From positions 23,658,067 to 23,722,066 of the forward strand of contig JARWKL010000010.1 of NCBI GenBank assembly GCA_029961685.1: 64,000 nucleotides of DNA. Direction: 5' to 3'. Made by a program: the position numbers and the translations under genes. Every line of letters begins with the position of its first letter. Position 1 is the first letter of the stretch. Shown here in pieces: positions 21,530-32,577 of this stretch. Source of the stretch: Aristolochia californica. Taxonomy: Eukaryota; Streptophyta; Magnoliopsida; Piperales; Aristolochiaceae. Under the pieces are notes generated by a model. It worked only from the letters and a program-made list of their open reading frames with translations. It searched no databases and was not told where the DNA came from.

Positions 21530-23868
21530 AAAATGCAGTTATAGCAGTCAATCAAACTACTGACTTATATCTAATGAGACGATCGAGTGCGCTACATCTC
21601 CCATTACTGGTCGATCACAATTAACTTCATCCAAAGGTTGTTTCTTATTAGAAATATTTTTACAAAATTGCAACAGAATATAAAAGCTAAAGTAAACCCT
21701 AACACTCGTAACCCTCGTGGCTCTTTCCCTCTCATAACTACATCACAATTTTACTGCTCTCTTAGTATCACATAATTACATAGCTTAGGCCTAACAAAAC
21801 CCTTGTATGGCTTTTTCTATTTCTCTATAAAAATAAATATGACCAATCGCAGTCCGAATGTTTATAAAAAAGACTTCTTCTTCTTTCTTTTTTTTTACTT
21901 TTCACTATTAAATAGTGTCCATAAATCGCACGAAAGGTTCCTAATGATTATTAATAATAACCAAGTCTTTAATTTATTTATTTTAATAATTACCTAAAAA
22001 TATTTTTTGTAACATTGGGATAAGAATAAATCATCTATGAGATAATAATGTAATTATATAATAAATTATATTTAATAATTGATATTAACTAATTACTTGA
22101 TCAATAACTCAATTAGTTACTTCATAAGTCATATTACATTAACATGACTTGATCAATTTATAATGTGCATCAATATGATCATGCAAATTATTATACACTC
22201 ACTAATTAATAATTTAAATCGCGAACCAAATAGTTATATTTAGTTTATAGTTTACTTTTTCTAACTTTGAAAGTATTTCCATTAATATACAAAGAATTTA
22301 TGTGTATCTCACTAATTAATTTCTATTTTCCATTTTAAGAAAATTTATAGAAAATTTTTTTATCAAAATGATTATATATAAGGATAATTGAAAAAAATTA
22401 ATAATATCAAATAAATTACTTAATTAAAATATATTAATTAATTTTTATATTATTTTAACCAAATTAAGTTGATTGATCATTTAATTTTTTTAATTTAACT
22501 TTAATATTTTAATTAAATATTTTCTTAAAATAAAAAAAATAAATTATAATAATATTTAATGAAAATTTAAATTCTAATTTAAATTGTTTTATTTATTCCA
22601 TTGATAAAAATCTTATCTCGATTCACATAAAAGCACTATTATACTTGATTAATGACTTACATAGCACTATGCTGGTAGTAAGAGGAAATGTTAAATATAA
22701 CTATATGTGAGAATAGGTGATTAATTATCTGTGATTATATTTTTTTCCTACTTATTCTCGATAAAATTATTCCATCTAGAATAATATATATTTCTTGATG
22801 ATTTTTGAAATTCGCTAGGAATAAGTGAATATTTCTCTGTAATGTTTTTTTTCTACTTATTTTCAATGAAATTGTTTTATCGAGAATAGCATATATTTAC
22901 CAGAATTTTTGAATTTTATCAAGAATAAGTAGATATTTCTCAATTAATTTTTGTTGTTAATGTTTCCTACTTATTCTTGGCAAAATTATTTCGTTGAGAA
23001 AAAATATATTTCTCAATGATTTTTTATTTCATAGAGAATAGTGGATATTTTTTATTTTTTCCTAACTATTTTTTAGAGAAATTACTTCTCTAAGAATAGT
23101 ATATATTTCATAAAGATTTTTAATTTCACCAGTAATAAGTGATTTTTTATTTTTATTTTCCCTTTTTTTTTGTGAAATTATTTGATCGAGAATAGCGTAT
23201 ATTTCTAAGAGATTTTTAAAATTTTCCAATAATTAGTTTATATTTTTGTTTTGTCTTTCTCTAACTTATTCTCGAGGTTTTTTTTTGTCGAGAATAGTAT
23301 ATATTTCTCGGTATTTTTTAATTACTTTGAGAATAAGTGAATATTTTTATTTTTAATTTTCCCTCTTGTACTTGGCAAAATAATTTTTCAAAAATAATAT
23401 TTTTTTTGTTAATCTTTGAATTTATTTGAGAGTAAGTGAATTATTTTTCTTTTTTTTCCTAGCTTATTATTGACAGGATAGTTTCGACTAGAATATCTTG
23501 GTGATTTTTTAATTTCATTGAGAATAATTGGTTCTCTCCATTTAGTGGGAATCTTTTTCTCGACAACATACAAATTTCATCAAGAAATATATACTTATTT
23601 CAACAAAAATTCATGGAGAAGAAAAAAATTTGAGAAACATTAATTTTCCTATAGCATAAGAAGTTAGAGCAACTCAATTGAAGATGGCTATGAACTACTT
23701 CCGACAAGCACACTCCTACTTAGGTTGTTTGATTTGAATGTAAGTTGAATTATGTCTAAACTTGTAGCCTTTGCATGAAGTCTTGTTTACTTGAATGGGA
23801 CACAATCATGTTCAAGCTAGGGAGTAAAAAGTATATAATCAGAAAAGAGTAAATGATTTTATATATTG
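21530..23868. other. AT-rich block of copy C
   Basis: Very AT-rich DNA shared with 42130-44095. There is no coding capacity; it contains the tandem repeat listed next. Confidence 0.7.
22700..23560. repeat. Diverged tandem repeat, ~102-115 bp period, about eight units
   Basis: Each unit has CTTATTCTYGAYRAAATTAT, then GAGAATAGYATATATTTC, then GAATAAGTGAATATTT. Starts fall at about 22749, 22856, 22970 and onward. Copy D has about three units fewer. Confidence 0.7.
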
Positions 23869-24353
23869 TGTTGGTTCCAAGATCCCCATTAAGATAATAT
23901 TACTAATAATATATGTTAAATATGAGGCGCATTAAAAAAACCCTTTAAAAACATTTCTAACAGCATATTCGTTCGATCCACCATGGCCCATTTCAATGAT
24001 CCATAGAAAATGGAAGAAATTTGCTCATACTAGAAAGCACACCATCAACATCTAGTAGCACCATTTGACTTAAAAGACAAAGGAAGAATCATTTTTTGGA
24101 AACAACCAGTCCATAAAAAGGCAAGAAGAATAAAATGAGCAAAAGGAGATGACCATATAGGAAGAAATAAAAATTGATGCGCCAATAGTCGAAGGAGTCA
24201 AACCCATCTATAAAAATCAAGCATAATCAGTGAAAAAAAATGAAAGCCTAAAATGAAAAGACAAAATTAAGGAGTCAAGCATGTGGTGAAATCGGAGCAA
24301 GAAGAGTTGACCCCTATGGAAGGAATCGACCTCATGTCATGATGGAGTGAGCA
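23869..24353 (+). mobile_element. Copia-type LTR-like block, copy 1, left part
   Basis: It starts TGTTGGTTCCAAGATCCCC and includes the LTR-style opening shared with 11305, 34179 and 44096. It continues at 30479 after the gypsy insertion. The uninterrupted homologue is 44096-46690 (~2.6 kb). Confidence 0.55.
24349..24353. repeat. Target-site duplication, left
   Basis: GAGCA before the gypsy element. The right copy is GAGGA (30479-30483), one mismatch. The empty site GAGCA is at 44607-44611 in copy D. Confidence 0.7.
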
Positions 24354-25242
24354 TGTTACGGTCCCGGGTCATGGATCGAGTAACACGGCGTGGGATTTGT
24401 GAATCCAGCACTGTTACTGAGTTGCTGGACTTGGTAAGGAGGGTTAAAGATCCCTTCTTTGGCTAATTTTCCACCAGTGATCAGTCTCCCTTTTTATGAA
24501 CTCATTCTAATGTTAAAGTTATAGCTAGAATGGAATTAATTCAGGTGGAGAGATAATGGAAGAATACCTGTTCTTGCTCAAGTAAATCAAGGTTTCGACC
24601 CTGATTTGATGCAGCTCGTGCTAGGATTTGAAGGCCTAGCTTAGGGGGCAGCCTTGGCTCACGTTAATGGCTGTTTTTGCTCTGTTTCCATGATGATTCC
24701 CCAACAAGAGGAGTTTCTTTAATCCTTCATGTGGAAGAACCAGAACTCTTCCCTTTTTGCTGCTCCTCAAGAGGGAATTGAACCCTACTTGTTGTTGACA
24801 CTGATGAGGAGGAAAGATCCTCTCTTTGGGCTCGGGAAAGGGGCAAGAAGCTCCTCATCTTAGTATGGATGATGATGGATGAAGTTGGGTGAAGATGGAT
24901 GGCAATGGAGGGTGAAGGATAGGTTGGATTTTTGGAGTAAACCATAAACTCGATATCAAGAGGTGATCTCAACCTATTTACACTAGGTTATTCTAAAATC
25001 TCAAAGCTTACCTATTTCATTCATTCATTTCCCTTAAATAAATCACATCATGGGGTTTTAGGGTTAGGGTTACAATAATTCCCCATAATGCCCCTACATA
25101 TAAAAGTAATTAGAAAGAACTCCTACTTAAAACAATATAAGAAATAAATCCTACTCAAAGTAATATAAGAAATAAATCCTATTGAGTGAGTTGTTGTTGC
25201 CTCCTTCGTTGTGGGACTCGGTGTGCTATTGAGTCCACAACA
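24354..25242 (-). mobile_element. 3' LTR of Ty3/gypsy element
   Basis: 889 bp, TG...CA ends, same length as the partner at 29590-30478. By eye about 9% of positions differ over the first ~560 bases, mostly transitions, so the insertion is not recent. Polypurine tract lies at 25243-25253. Confidence 0.9.
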
Positions 25243-25445
25243 TCTGCCTCCCCATGGAGAAAGAGCTTGTCCTCAAGCTCAAAAGGTGGGTAGACCAGTT
25301 TGAAGATGTCGACACGTTCCCATGTGGCAGCGTTGGGGTCAGTGTCCGTCCAGTGAACGAGAATCTCCCGATGGTCATTGGGCAACCGCGCGCGTTACAC
25401 CACGACTGGGTTAAGAATAAACTTGCCATGATCAACCGGTGGTAG
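25179..25445 (-). pseudogene. Chromodomain-like C-terminus of gypsy pol
   Basis: On the minus strand the frame reads R-E-I-L-V-H-W-T-D-T-D-P-N-A-A-T-W-E, the W...A-T-W-E signature of the chromodomain in plant chromoviruses. F-E-L-E-D-K-L-F follows. The chromodomain is thought to guide integration to marked chromatin. The frame then passes through the polypurine tract and about 60 bases into the 3' LTR before its stop. It is separated from integrase by shifted frames (25484-25711). Confidence 0.7.
25243..25253 (-). other. Polypurine tract of gypsy element
   Basis: GGGGAGGCAGA on the minus strand ends exactly at the 3' LTR start. Confidence 0.75.
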
Positions 25446-25733
25446 GAATGGAGCAGATGTAGGTTGTGCCTCGGAATGTGGCTTCAAAAGAGAGAAATAA
25501 AACATGTCATTAATTTTGGCCATGTCCGGTAATTTGAGTTGATAGGCGACTGGTTCCACGCGTCGAAGAATGAGAAACGGTCAAAAAAATTGGGGAGAGA
25601 GCTTATGACGTGGAGGTCCCGCAAGAGACTGCTGACAGTAGGGCTGGAGCCATAGCCACACATACTCCCCAATCTCAAAAGAGACCTCACGGTGACCTTT
25701 GTCGTAGACATCCTTCATCTGAGCTTGGGCGCG

Positions 25734-26540
25734 TCAAAGTCGTTTTGTGATATTCTGTAGCAGTAGATCCTTGTTCATGAGTGCCTGATCAATCACGTTC
25801 ACGCAGGTGGACCCTAGGTTGTATGAGAGAAGGCGAGGTGGACCCCGGCCATATATAACCCAGAAAGGAGTGGCTTGCAAGGCAGAGTGGAACGAAGTGT
25901 TGTAATAGTTTTTGGCCCACGAAAGACATTGAACCAATTGCCGCGGATGATCACCCACTAAGCACCGTAGATACATCTCGATGGTGCAGTTCACCACCTC
26001 TGTATGTCTGTCTGTCTGTGGATGATAGGCAGAGGAGAACTTCAATTTAGTCCCGCTCAAGCGAAAAAGTTCCCGCCAAAAGGTGCTCGTGAAAACTGCA
26101 TCTCTGTCACTCACAATGGATTCTGGAATGCCATGTAAGTGGACTATCTACTCCAGGAAAGTCTGAGCAACCTGTGTTGCTGTATAAGGATGAGCCAATG
26201 GTATAAAATGTCCGTACTTGGAGAATCTATCAACCACCACGAAAAGTACAGATTTGTCGGAGGACAGGGGTAGACCTTCCACAAAATCCATCAAAATGTC
26301 GGCCCAAACCTGGTTAGGAAGGGCCAGAGGACGGAGAAGACCTGCTGGACTCAAGTGCTCGGCTTTGTTGTGCTGGCAGACCTCACAGTCGCCCACATAA
26401 GTCGCAATAGAGGGTTTCATGGCTTGCCAGTAAAAATCAACTCGAATTCTGTGCAAGGTCTTTTGTATCCCCTCGTGTGTACTGTCATGGTAGGCCGAGA
26501 GAATAGCTGGAATCAACTCGGACTTAGGTGGAAGGCAAAG
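25734..26540 (-). pseudogene. Gypsy integrase
   Basis: The minus strand carries the zinc-binding end (H-E-G...C-E-V-C-Q-H-N-K), then W-A-D-I-L-M-D-F-V-E-G-L-P with the first catalytic aspartate. V-S-D-R-D-A-V-F gives the second, and H-P-Q-T-D-R-H-T-E-V-V-N the glutamate. A TAG stop at 26145-26147 splits the core between the first and second catalytic residues; both halves are otherwise in one frame. Integrase inserts the cDNA into the host chromosome. Length and order are normal for the family. Confidence 0.85.
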
Positions 26541-26543
26541 CCG

Positions 26544-27120
26544 CTACTCGTAATAAATAAGTGAATCCTGGATGGACCACTTCGAATTCATTGTCCCTTC
26601 CAAAATCTTCTGATGCAGTCCATGCAATGCAGGGTCAGTGGCATGTGCGTCTCTCACCAAGTCCACAATGAGAAATCTCGGTTGGCTGATCGAATAGACC
26701 GACTGCTGATCCTCAAAACACCGTGACAAGGCGTCTGCCACCTTATTTAATCTCTCCGCACGATATTCCACCTAGAAGTCAAACCCCAACAACTTACTGA
26801 TCCAATGTTGTTGTGGCGACATCGTCAAATGTTGTTCTAGTAGGAATTTAAGGCTATAGTGATCAGTGCGTATGAGAAAAGCCCAGCCCAGAGATAAGGC
26901 CTCCAATGTTGGACCACCTTGGCCAACCCAATCAATTCGTGCTCATAGGCTGCCAGCTTGTGATGACAGACTGCCAACTGTCTGCTAAAATACGCAATAG
27001 GATGTCCCAACTGCTGTAAAACGACCCCAATGCTCACGCCCGAAGCGTCACACTCTACCACGAACAATTTGTCAAAGTTGGGAAGTTGTAATACTGGCGC
27101 GAATGCGAGGGAAACTTTGA
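26544..27120 (-). pseudogene. Gypsy RNase H
   Basis: Minus-strand blocks are F-V-V-E-C-D-A-S-G (first catalytic aspartate), H-P-I-A-Y-F-S-R-Q-L, and Y-E-H-E-L-I-G-L-A (glutamate). The closing N-K-V-A-D-A-L-S-R motif is in another frame (26771-26544). Frameshifts near 26840-26880 interrupt the domain. RNase H degrades the RNA template during cDNA synthesis. It lies between reverse transcriptase and integrase as expected. Confidence 0.8.
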
Positions 27121-27870
27121 GTGCCACAAACGACTTGGTGGCCTCCTCATTCCAAATAATGGAATTTTTCTTGAGTAGACTGGTCAATGGTGCTACTACT
27201 GGCCCATAGTTCTGAATAAATTTGCCACAGTAGCCAAAAAACCCCGTAATGTAGAACACGACTGTGGCTGCGGCCACTCGTGAATAGCTCGGATCTTCTC
27301 AGGATCCACCATAACCCCCTCATATGAGATAATGTGTCCCAGATACCCCACATGTGAAGCCACAAAAGAACACTTGGAATGTTTCAAATAGAGTTGATGT
27401 GCTCGTAACAAGTCGAAAACAATCCTCAAGTGTGCCAAGTGCTCCTCAACCGACTTGCTATATATCAAAATATCATAAAAAAATACAAGAACAAATTTTT
27501 GAAGATAGATGCTAAATACCCAGTTCATCAAAGCTTGAAAAGTGGAGGGTGCATTGGATAACCCGAACGACATGACGACGAACCAAAGTGGCCATGGTGC
27601 GTGTGGAACGTCGTCTTCTTGATATCAGAGGGGTGCATCTGAACCTGATGGTATCCCAAATGTTGGACAAGTTTAGTGAATAACCACAACCCATGTAACT
27701 CATCCAGGAGCTCATCCACTACCGGAATCGGAAACTTGTCTTTTACTGTCTGCACATTCAACTCCCGAAAATCCATGCAGAACCTCCATCTCCCATCATG
27801 TTTCTTCACAAGTAAGACGGGTGAAGAGAACGGGGAGCGACTGGGACGAATAAGACCCTATTTTAACATA
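27120..27870 (-). pseudogene. Gypsy reverse transcriptase
   Basis: The minus strand shows [32 protein letters not shown] and [16 protein letters not shown]. The active-site block reads V-L-V-F-F-Y-D-I-L-I-Y-S, where F-D-D is normal; the tyrosine codon is at 27475-27477. A frameshift near 27575-27595 separates the first two blocks from the third, and another lies near 27200-27280. The loss of one catalytic aspartate alone would inactivate the enzyme. Confidence 0.85.
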
Positions 27871-28199
27871 TCCTAGCACTTACACTCTATCCCGTCCTTC
27901 TGAAGATGTGGGTAACTGTACGGTCGCACGACCACTACCTCATATCCTGGTTTCAAATAGATCTTGTGGTCACAGTGCCTCATGGGAGGCAAACCCGAAG
28001 GCTCCTGGAAGAGGTTAAAGAACTCCTCAACTAGACCCTCATTAGTACTGTCAGGCTGTTCATGTGTCTACAAAGTGTGCATGCGGTGGGCCCTGTCCAC
28101 CTGACAGCCCTGTAAGAGCACCCGACTCCTGGCCAAATCAAAGCTCACGGTTATAGCCGAAAAGTCCCACAGAATGGGCCCCAATGTTTGTAACCATTT

Positions 28200-28440
28200 A
28201 GTGCCTAATACCATATCAAATCTCGCCAGGGGAATAACAAAAAATTCAGCATTAAACTAAGTAGAGCAAATGGAAAAATTTACCGCCTTACTAATCTCAT
28301 AGCTAGGGACCTTCTCGCCATTGGCCACTGAGACGGTGGTTGTCGGATGAGAGTGTATCTGGAGCTGGAGATGCTATGCGGCTGTCAAACTCAAAAAATT
28401 GTGTGTAGTCCCTGAGTCAACTAGTCCCACCAATTCTCGG
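28200..28440 (-). pseudogene. Gypsy aspartic protease
   Basis: The minus strand reads L-V-G-L-V-D-S-G-T-T-H-N-F-L, with the catalytic D-S-G at 28410-28418. The downstream V-L-G-T-K-W-L-Q-T-L-G-P-I-L-W-D-F block is typical of gypsy protease near its C-terminus. Protease cleaves the polyprotein. Small frame breaks separate it from the zinc knuckle. Confidence 0.8.
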
Positions 28441-28454
28441 TCGATGACATGAGC

Positions 28455-29586
28455 TCAAACTTGCATTGTATTGGGCGATTTCTGGCCAGTAATAGCATGC
28501 AAGGATATCTCCAGTGGCTCCTCCACAATAATATCCTCTGGCTCCTCTCGATCCTCTGAATCCTCCACCTCGAGCCAAAATAATTGTTTACATTGGTGTC
28601 CTACCCGATACTGCTCATCACAGTTATAACATAAAATTTTGGACCGCCTTTCTACCATCTCCGCACTCGTTAATTTTTTTATAAAGCTTGGTAGGGAATT
28701 ACCAGGGCGGGGATCGACTACCCGAGTCGTCGTCAGAGTGTGTCTCGATGGGACTACCCAGAGATGCTCCCTAAGATGAATTATAGTGGCTCCCTTGCCA
28801 TGTGGAGGAAGTTTTCCTCTCACCTGACCAACCCGGCTTACATTGCTGCAACTATTGTCGTTGTTCCATTGCATAAGCTAAATCCGTAGGCATAAGAAGT
28901 TCTACCTCTAGCCGTAAATACTCAATGAGACCCGCTATGAATAGGGAGACCTGCTGGTCAACCAATACCCTCTCACCAGCACGAGCCAACTTTTCCTGGA
29001 ACAATTTTTGATATTGTTCCACTGAACCAATTTGTCGCAATAGGAGTAACTCTCCCAGGGGGTTGCTGTTGGCGGAAGGGCCAAATCTAATTGTGCATAG
29101 ATTTTTAAATTCTCTCCAAGTCATCCCTGGTCTCTCTTTCTCTACTTGAGTAACCCATAACATGGCTTCATCTGTCATATGGAACGAGGCTAGTTGCACC
29201 TTATTCCATTCAGTAGTCCCTTGGTTCAATTTTTTTTTTCACATCTATGCAACCAAATTAAGGGATCAACTGAACCATTGAAAGAGGGAAACTCTAACTT
29301 AGTGTACCTTGGAACTGTGCTGGGGTCCTTGGACAGCAGTGCGCCCAGGCCACTGTTCCCCTCTTCTGTGATATGGTTGAGCAACCTCTCTCACCTCTGG
29401 ACTCTGATGTCTCTCTGCCCTCAACTCCGTTAGCATGCTGATAACTCGGCTCATCTCTTCTTCCAAACCACAAACCTTCCCCAACACTGATTGTGCTATT
29501 TCAAGGCTATCTTCTATCTTTTGTATCCTGATTTGGATTTCTTCATTGATGATATTATCCCCCCTGTTACCTTGCTCTGATTCCAA
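28455..29586 (-). pseudogene. Gypsy gag with zinc knuckle
   Basis: Starting near the primer site, the minus strand gives a charged N-terminus (29586-29299) and a gag entry motif F-P-S-F-N-G-S-V-D-P-L-I-W-L near 29290-29240. The gag core (29229-28852) has W-R-E-F-K-N-L-C-T-I-R-F-G and a Y-Q-x-L-F-Q-E-K-L block. The knuckle follows (C-x2-C...G-H-x-C, near 28620-28580). At least one stop after 29299 and a frameshift near 28860 break it. Gag builds the particle that houses reverse transcription. Confidence 0.8.
29574..29585 (-). other. Primer binding site of gypsy element
   Basis: TGGAATCAGAGC on the minus strand, four bases inside the 5' LTR, has one mismatch to the initiator-Met-tRNA primer site. 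Confidence 0.85.
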
Positions 29587-29589
29587 GTT

Positions 29590-30478
29590 TGTTACGGTCC
29601 CGGGTCATGGTTCGAGTAACACGGCGTGGGATTTATGAATCCAGCACTGGTACTGAGTTGCTGGACTCAGTAAGGAGGCTTAAAGATCCCTTCTTTGGCA
29701 AATCTTCCACCAGTGATTAGTCTCCCTTTTTACGAACTCATTCTAGTGCTAAAGTTATAGCTAGAATGGAATTTATTCAGGTGGAGAGATAATGGAAAAA
29801 TACCTGTTCTTGCTCACGTAAATCAGGGTTTCAACCCTGATTTGATGCAACTCGTGCTAGGATTTGAAGGCCTAGCTTTGGGAGCAACCTTGGCTCACGT
29901 TGATGGTTGTTCTTGCTCTATTTCCGTGATGATTCCCCAACAAGAAGAGTTGCTTTAATCCTTCACGTGAAAGAACTAGGACTCTTCTCTTTTTGCTACT
30001 TGTCAAGAGGGAATTGAACCCTACTTGTTGTTGACGTTGATGAGGAGGGAAGACCCTCTCTTTGGGCTCAAAAAAGGGGCAGGAAGTTCCTTTTCTTAGT
30101 ATGGATGATGATGGATGAAGTTGGGTGAAGATGGATGGCAATGGACGGTGAAGGATAGGTTGGATTTTTGGAGTAAACCTTAAACTCAAGATCAAGAGGT
30201 GATCTCAACCTGTTGACACTAGGTTATTCTAAAATCTCAAAGCTTACCTACTTCATTCATTCCATTCCCTTAAATAGATCACGTCATGGAGTTTTAGGGT
30301 TAGGGTTACAATAATTCCCCATAATGCCCCTACATATAAAAGTAATTAGAAGTAACCCGTACTTAAAATAATATAAGAAATAAATCCTACTCAAAGTAAT
30401 ATACGAAATAAATCCTATTGAGTGAGTCGTTTTTGCCTCCTTCCTTGTGTGACTTGGTGTGCTATTGAGTCCACAACA
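29590..30478 (-). mobile_element. 5' LTR of Ty3/gypsy element
   Basis: 889 bp with TG...CA ends, paired with 24354-25242. Confidence 0.9.
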
Positions 30479-32577
30479 GAGGAAAATAGTAGTGGGAGGA
30501 GTTGATTATTGTACTAAAGTGCATATAGTAAGAGTTGACAACATCGAAGGAGTTGACCACATCTGAGTGAAAAACAACAAAAAGGATTTGACTCTATGCA
30601 CTGAAAAGTTCTGAAATAAAAAAAAATCAGTCGACCCTTATAGGGTGCAAAAGCAAGAGGAGTTGAACTCTGGGGCGGAGAGGATTCAAATTTTGGGGAG
30701 GATTCGACTACAAAATCAAGCTATTAGAAGAAAACATTGTGGAAGCCATGTCGTAGCAATTCAATTTCCTGAATATCGGTCCAAATAAAAAAATTATATG
30801 TTTTCAAATTATGTAAGTAACCTATAATATGTTCGGTAGTAAAAATAGGAACTATTGATTTTTTTCATAAATTTTAGACCTTTGTTTTCACCTTTTTTTG
30901 GTAAATGTTGGAGAATTTTCTCTTTAACCCAAACTCGCCTCTAATGAAATTCTCTCTTCTCACAATGAAAACCAAGCCTCCTAAGCTCTTGCACATGATT
31001 TAAGAAGTTTTTGCCTCCTTAAAAGCTAGCTTAAAAGGTTGATAGTTTTCTTTTTTGAGCTAAGAAATTATGTGTTGTTCGTTTTAATACTTAAATCTCA
31101 GTTAGTTAAACATGTGCAAAGGGATTTTAAGACCATATTTGATTCAACCATTTCATTGTGAGTAGTTGTGTTATTGACAACCATTTGAAATTAGTTTTAC
31201 AACCTCCTCTATTTTCATATCATATTAATGCATGCCTATATGTTATTTTTATTGGGGCATTTGAAATGGCTTTTACTAAGTATTGAAACTTTGGGATAGA
31301 ATTTCAAATCCAAGTATTTACATTTATATACTTTGAGATATATCAATGATAATTGGTCGAGTACAATGAACTGGTGCTAAGTACACTTTGAAAAATCATT
31401 CACTATAATTTATAATACTACTTATGGGTTATAGTTTGAAATTTATTATTTTTGAGTTAAATTGTTTACATCCCCCGACTTGAAAAACCAATCCCACATT
31501 TAAATTGAGCCGATATTTTCAAATGAACACATCTTTTGCTGCCTATATTTTCAAATCAAATCATAAATGACTTCTATGAGTTGTTTTCATTTTTAAATCA
31601 AGTCACTAAGGACTATTTTGAACTACTAATTACATTGGATAGATGTACCTATTTGTTTGTACCAAGATTAATAAAATTTTCCTATTGAGAGATAATTAAT
31701 ATTGTGTTACATTGTAAAAAAGTAATACTTACAATTGGGTCAAACCTTCCTTAGGTAAGACCATCCTCACCGCAAATTTATTCAAGAAAAAAAAATTGTG
31801 GCTAAGGAATTGAAGGTGGGAAGTTGTGTTTGCAGTTGTTCCAGTCATAAAACCTTGTGTAGGTAGGTGATGCTAAAAATCTCTTTGTGGGTCTTAGATT
31901 GGGGTACCTAGTGAGTCGTTGAAAATCTATGTGCTGGTCTACCTTGTCAATTGATGAAAAATCTCATTGTGGGTCTAGGCATGTATGCCTAATTAGTTGT
32001 TAAATCTGAGGGAGTACCATTGTAAGTTGGTTGTTATGGTCAATTGAATTGCATAAGTCCATTTGTGGGCAACATTGCAATTGGCCTTCGAGGTGATTTG
32101 TTTTATATGTTTTTGGGCAAGCCAAGATTAGTGGCTCCTTAAGATTATGAAACATCTTGAGGGGGTAGACTCGCAATCAGCTAGAAGGACTTTAAACCAC
32201 CCTAAAAATCCTATGTGTACTTTGTATGTAATTGCTTCTACGAATGTCATTGCTCATTGTGAACATGAACTTCAAAATTGACCTTCGATTTTGAATTAAT
32301 TAAAAGCACATTGGAACGATGTAAAAGCAGTTCAAATTAAGAATAAAAGTTAAAAAACCTACCATTTTATCAGACTATATATACCTTAATTGTAGATCAT
32401 CTATATATTGGATTACCAATCAATAAAATAGGAAATCAACATATAGAAATTTTTTTTTAAAAATGTTTAGAAATCATGTCCAAGAAAAGTAGCAAGCAAG
32501 TGCCTGAGATTTTACTCGCAGCTTTAATGCCCATGAAGAGTGAATTAAGCATAGAAAAAAAATAGGAAAAAAAAAAG
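30479..32577 (+). mobile_element. Copia-type LTR-like block, copy 1, right part
   Basis: Continuation of 23869-24353 after the gypsy insertion. It carries the repeated phrases around TCTATGTGC/CATTTGTGGGCAAC (31860-32090) and ends in an A-rich run. It matches 44612-46690. No coding frame is recognised. Confidence 0.55.

Larger units (their letters stand above)
24354..30478 (-). mobile_element. Ty3/gypsy chromovirus-type LTR retrotransposon, complete but defective
   Basis: A 6125-bp element on the minus strand has paired 889-bp LTRs, a primer site, gag with zinc knuckle, protease, reverse transcriptase, RNase H, integrase and a C-terminal chromodomain-like segment. That is the gypsy order. 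Frameshifts, in-frame stops and a changed reverse-transcriptase active site make it non-autonomous now. The chromodomain and the knuckle C-Y-N-C...G-H-x-C point to a chromovirus; assignment to the Reina or Tekay lineage is only a guess. It is inserted in a copia-type LTR-like block, with a 5-bp target duplication. Confidence 0.9.
19711..32571. repeat. Segmental duplication, copy C (interrupted)
   Basis: From 19711 this aligns with 40630-46690 (copy D) through F-box relics, AT-rich repeats and an LTR-like block, and both end near the same point. Copy C additionally contains the 6125-bp gypsy element at 24354-30478. Copy D lacks about 750 bp of F-box relic and three units of a tandem repeat. 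Confidence 0.85.

Noticed and set aside
22700..23560. Possible CRISPR-like array of regularly spaced repeats
   Set aside because: Units are diverged, AT-rich and without unique spacers, in plant DNA; an ordinary tandem repeat.
25254..26564. Plus-strand frames across the gypsy element
   Set aside because: They are shadows of the clearly coding minus strand.
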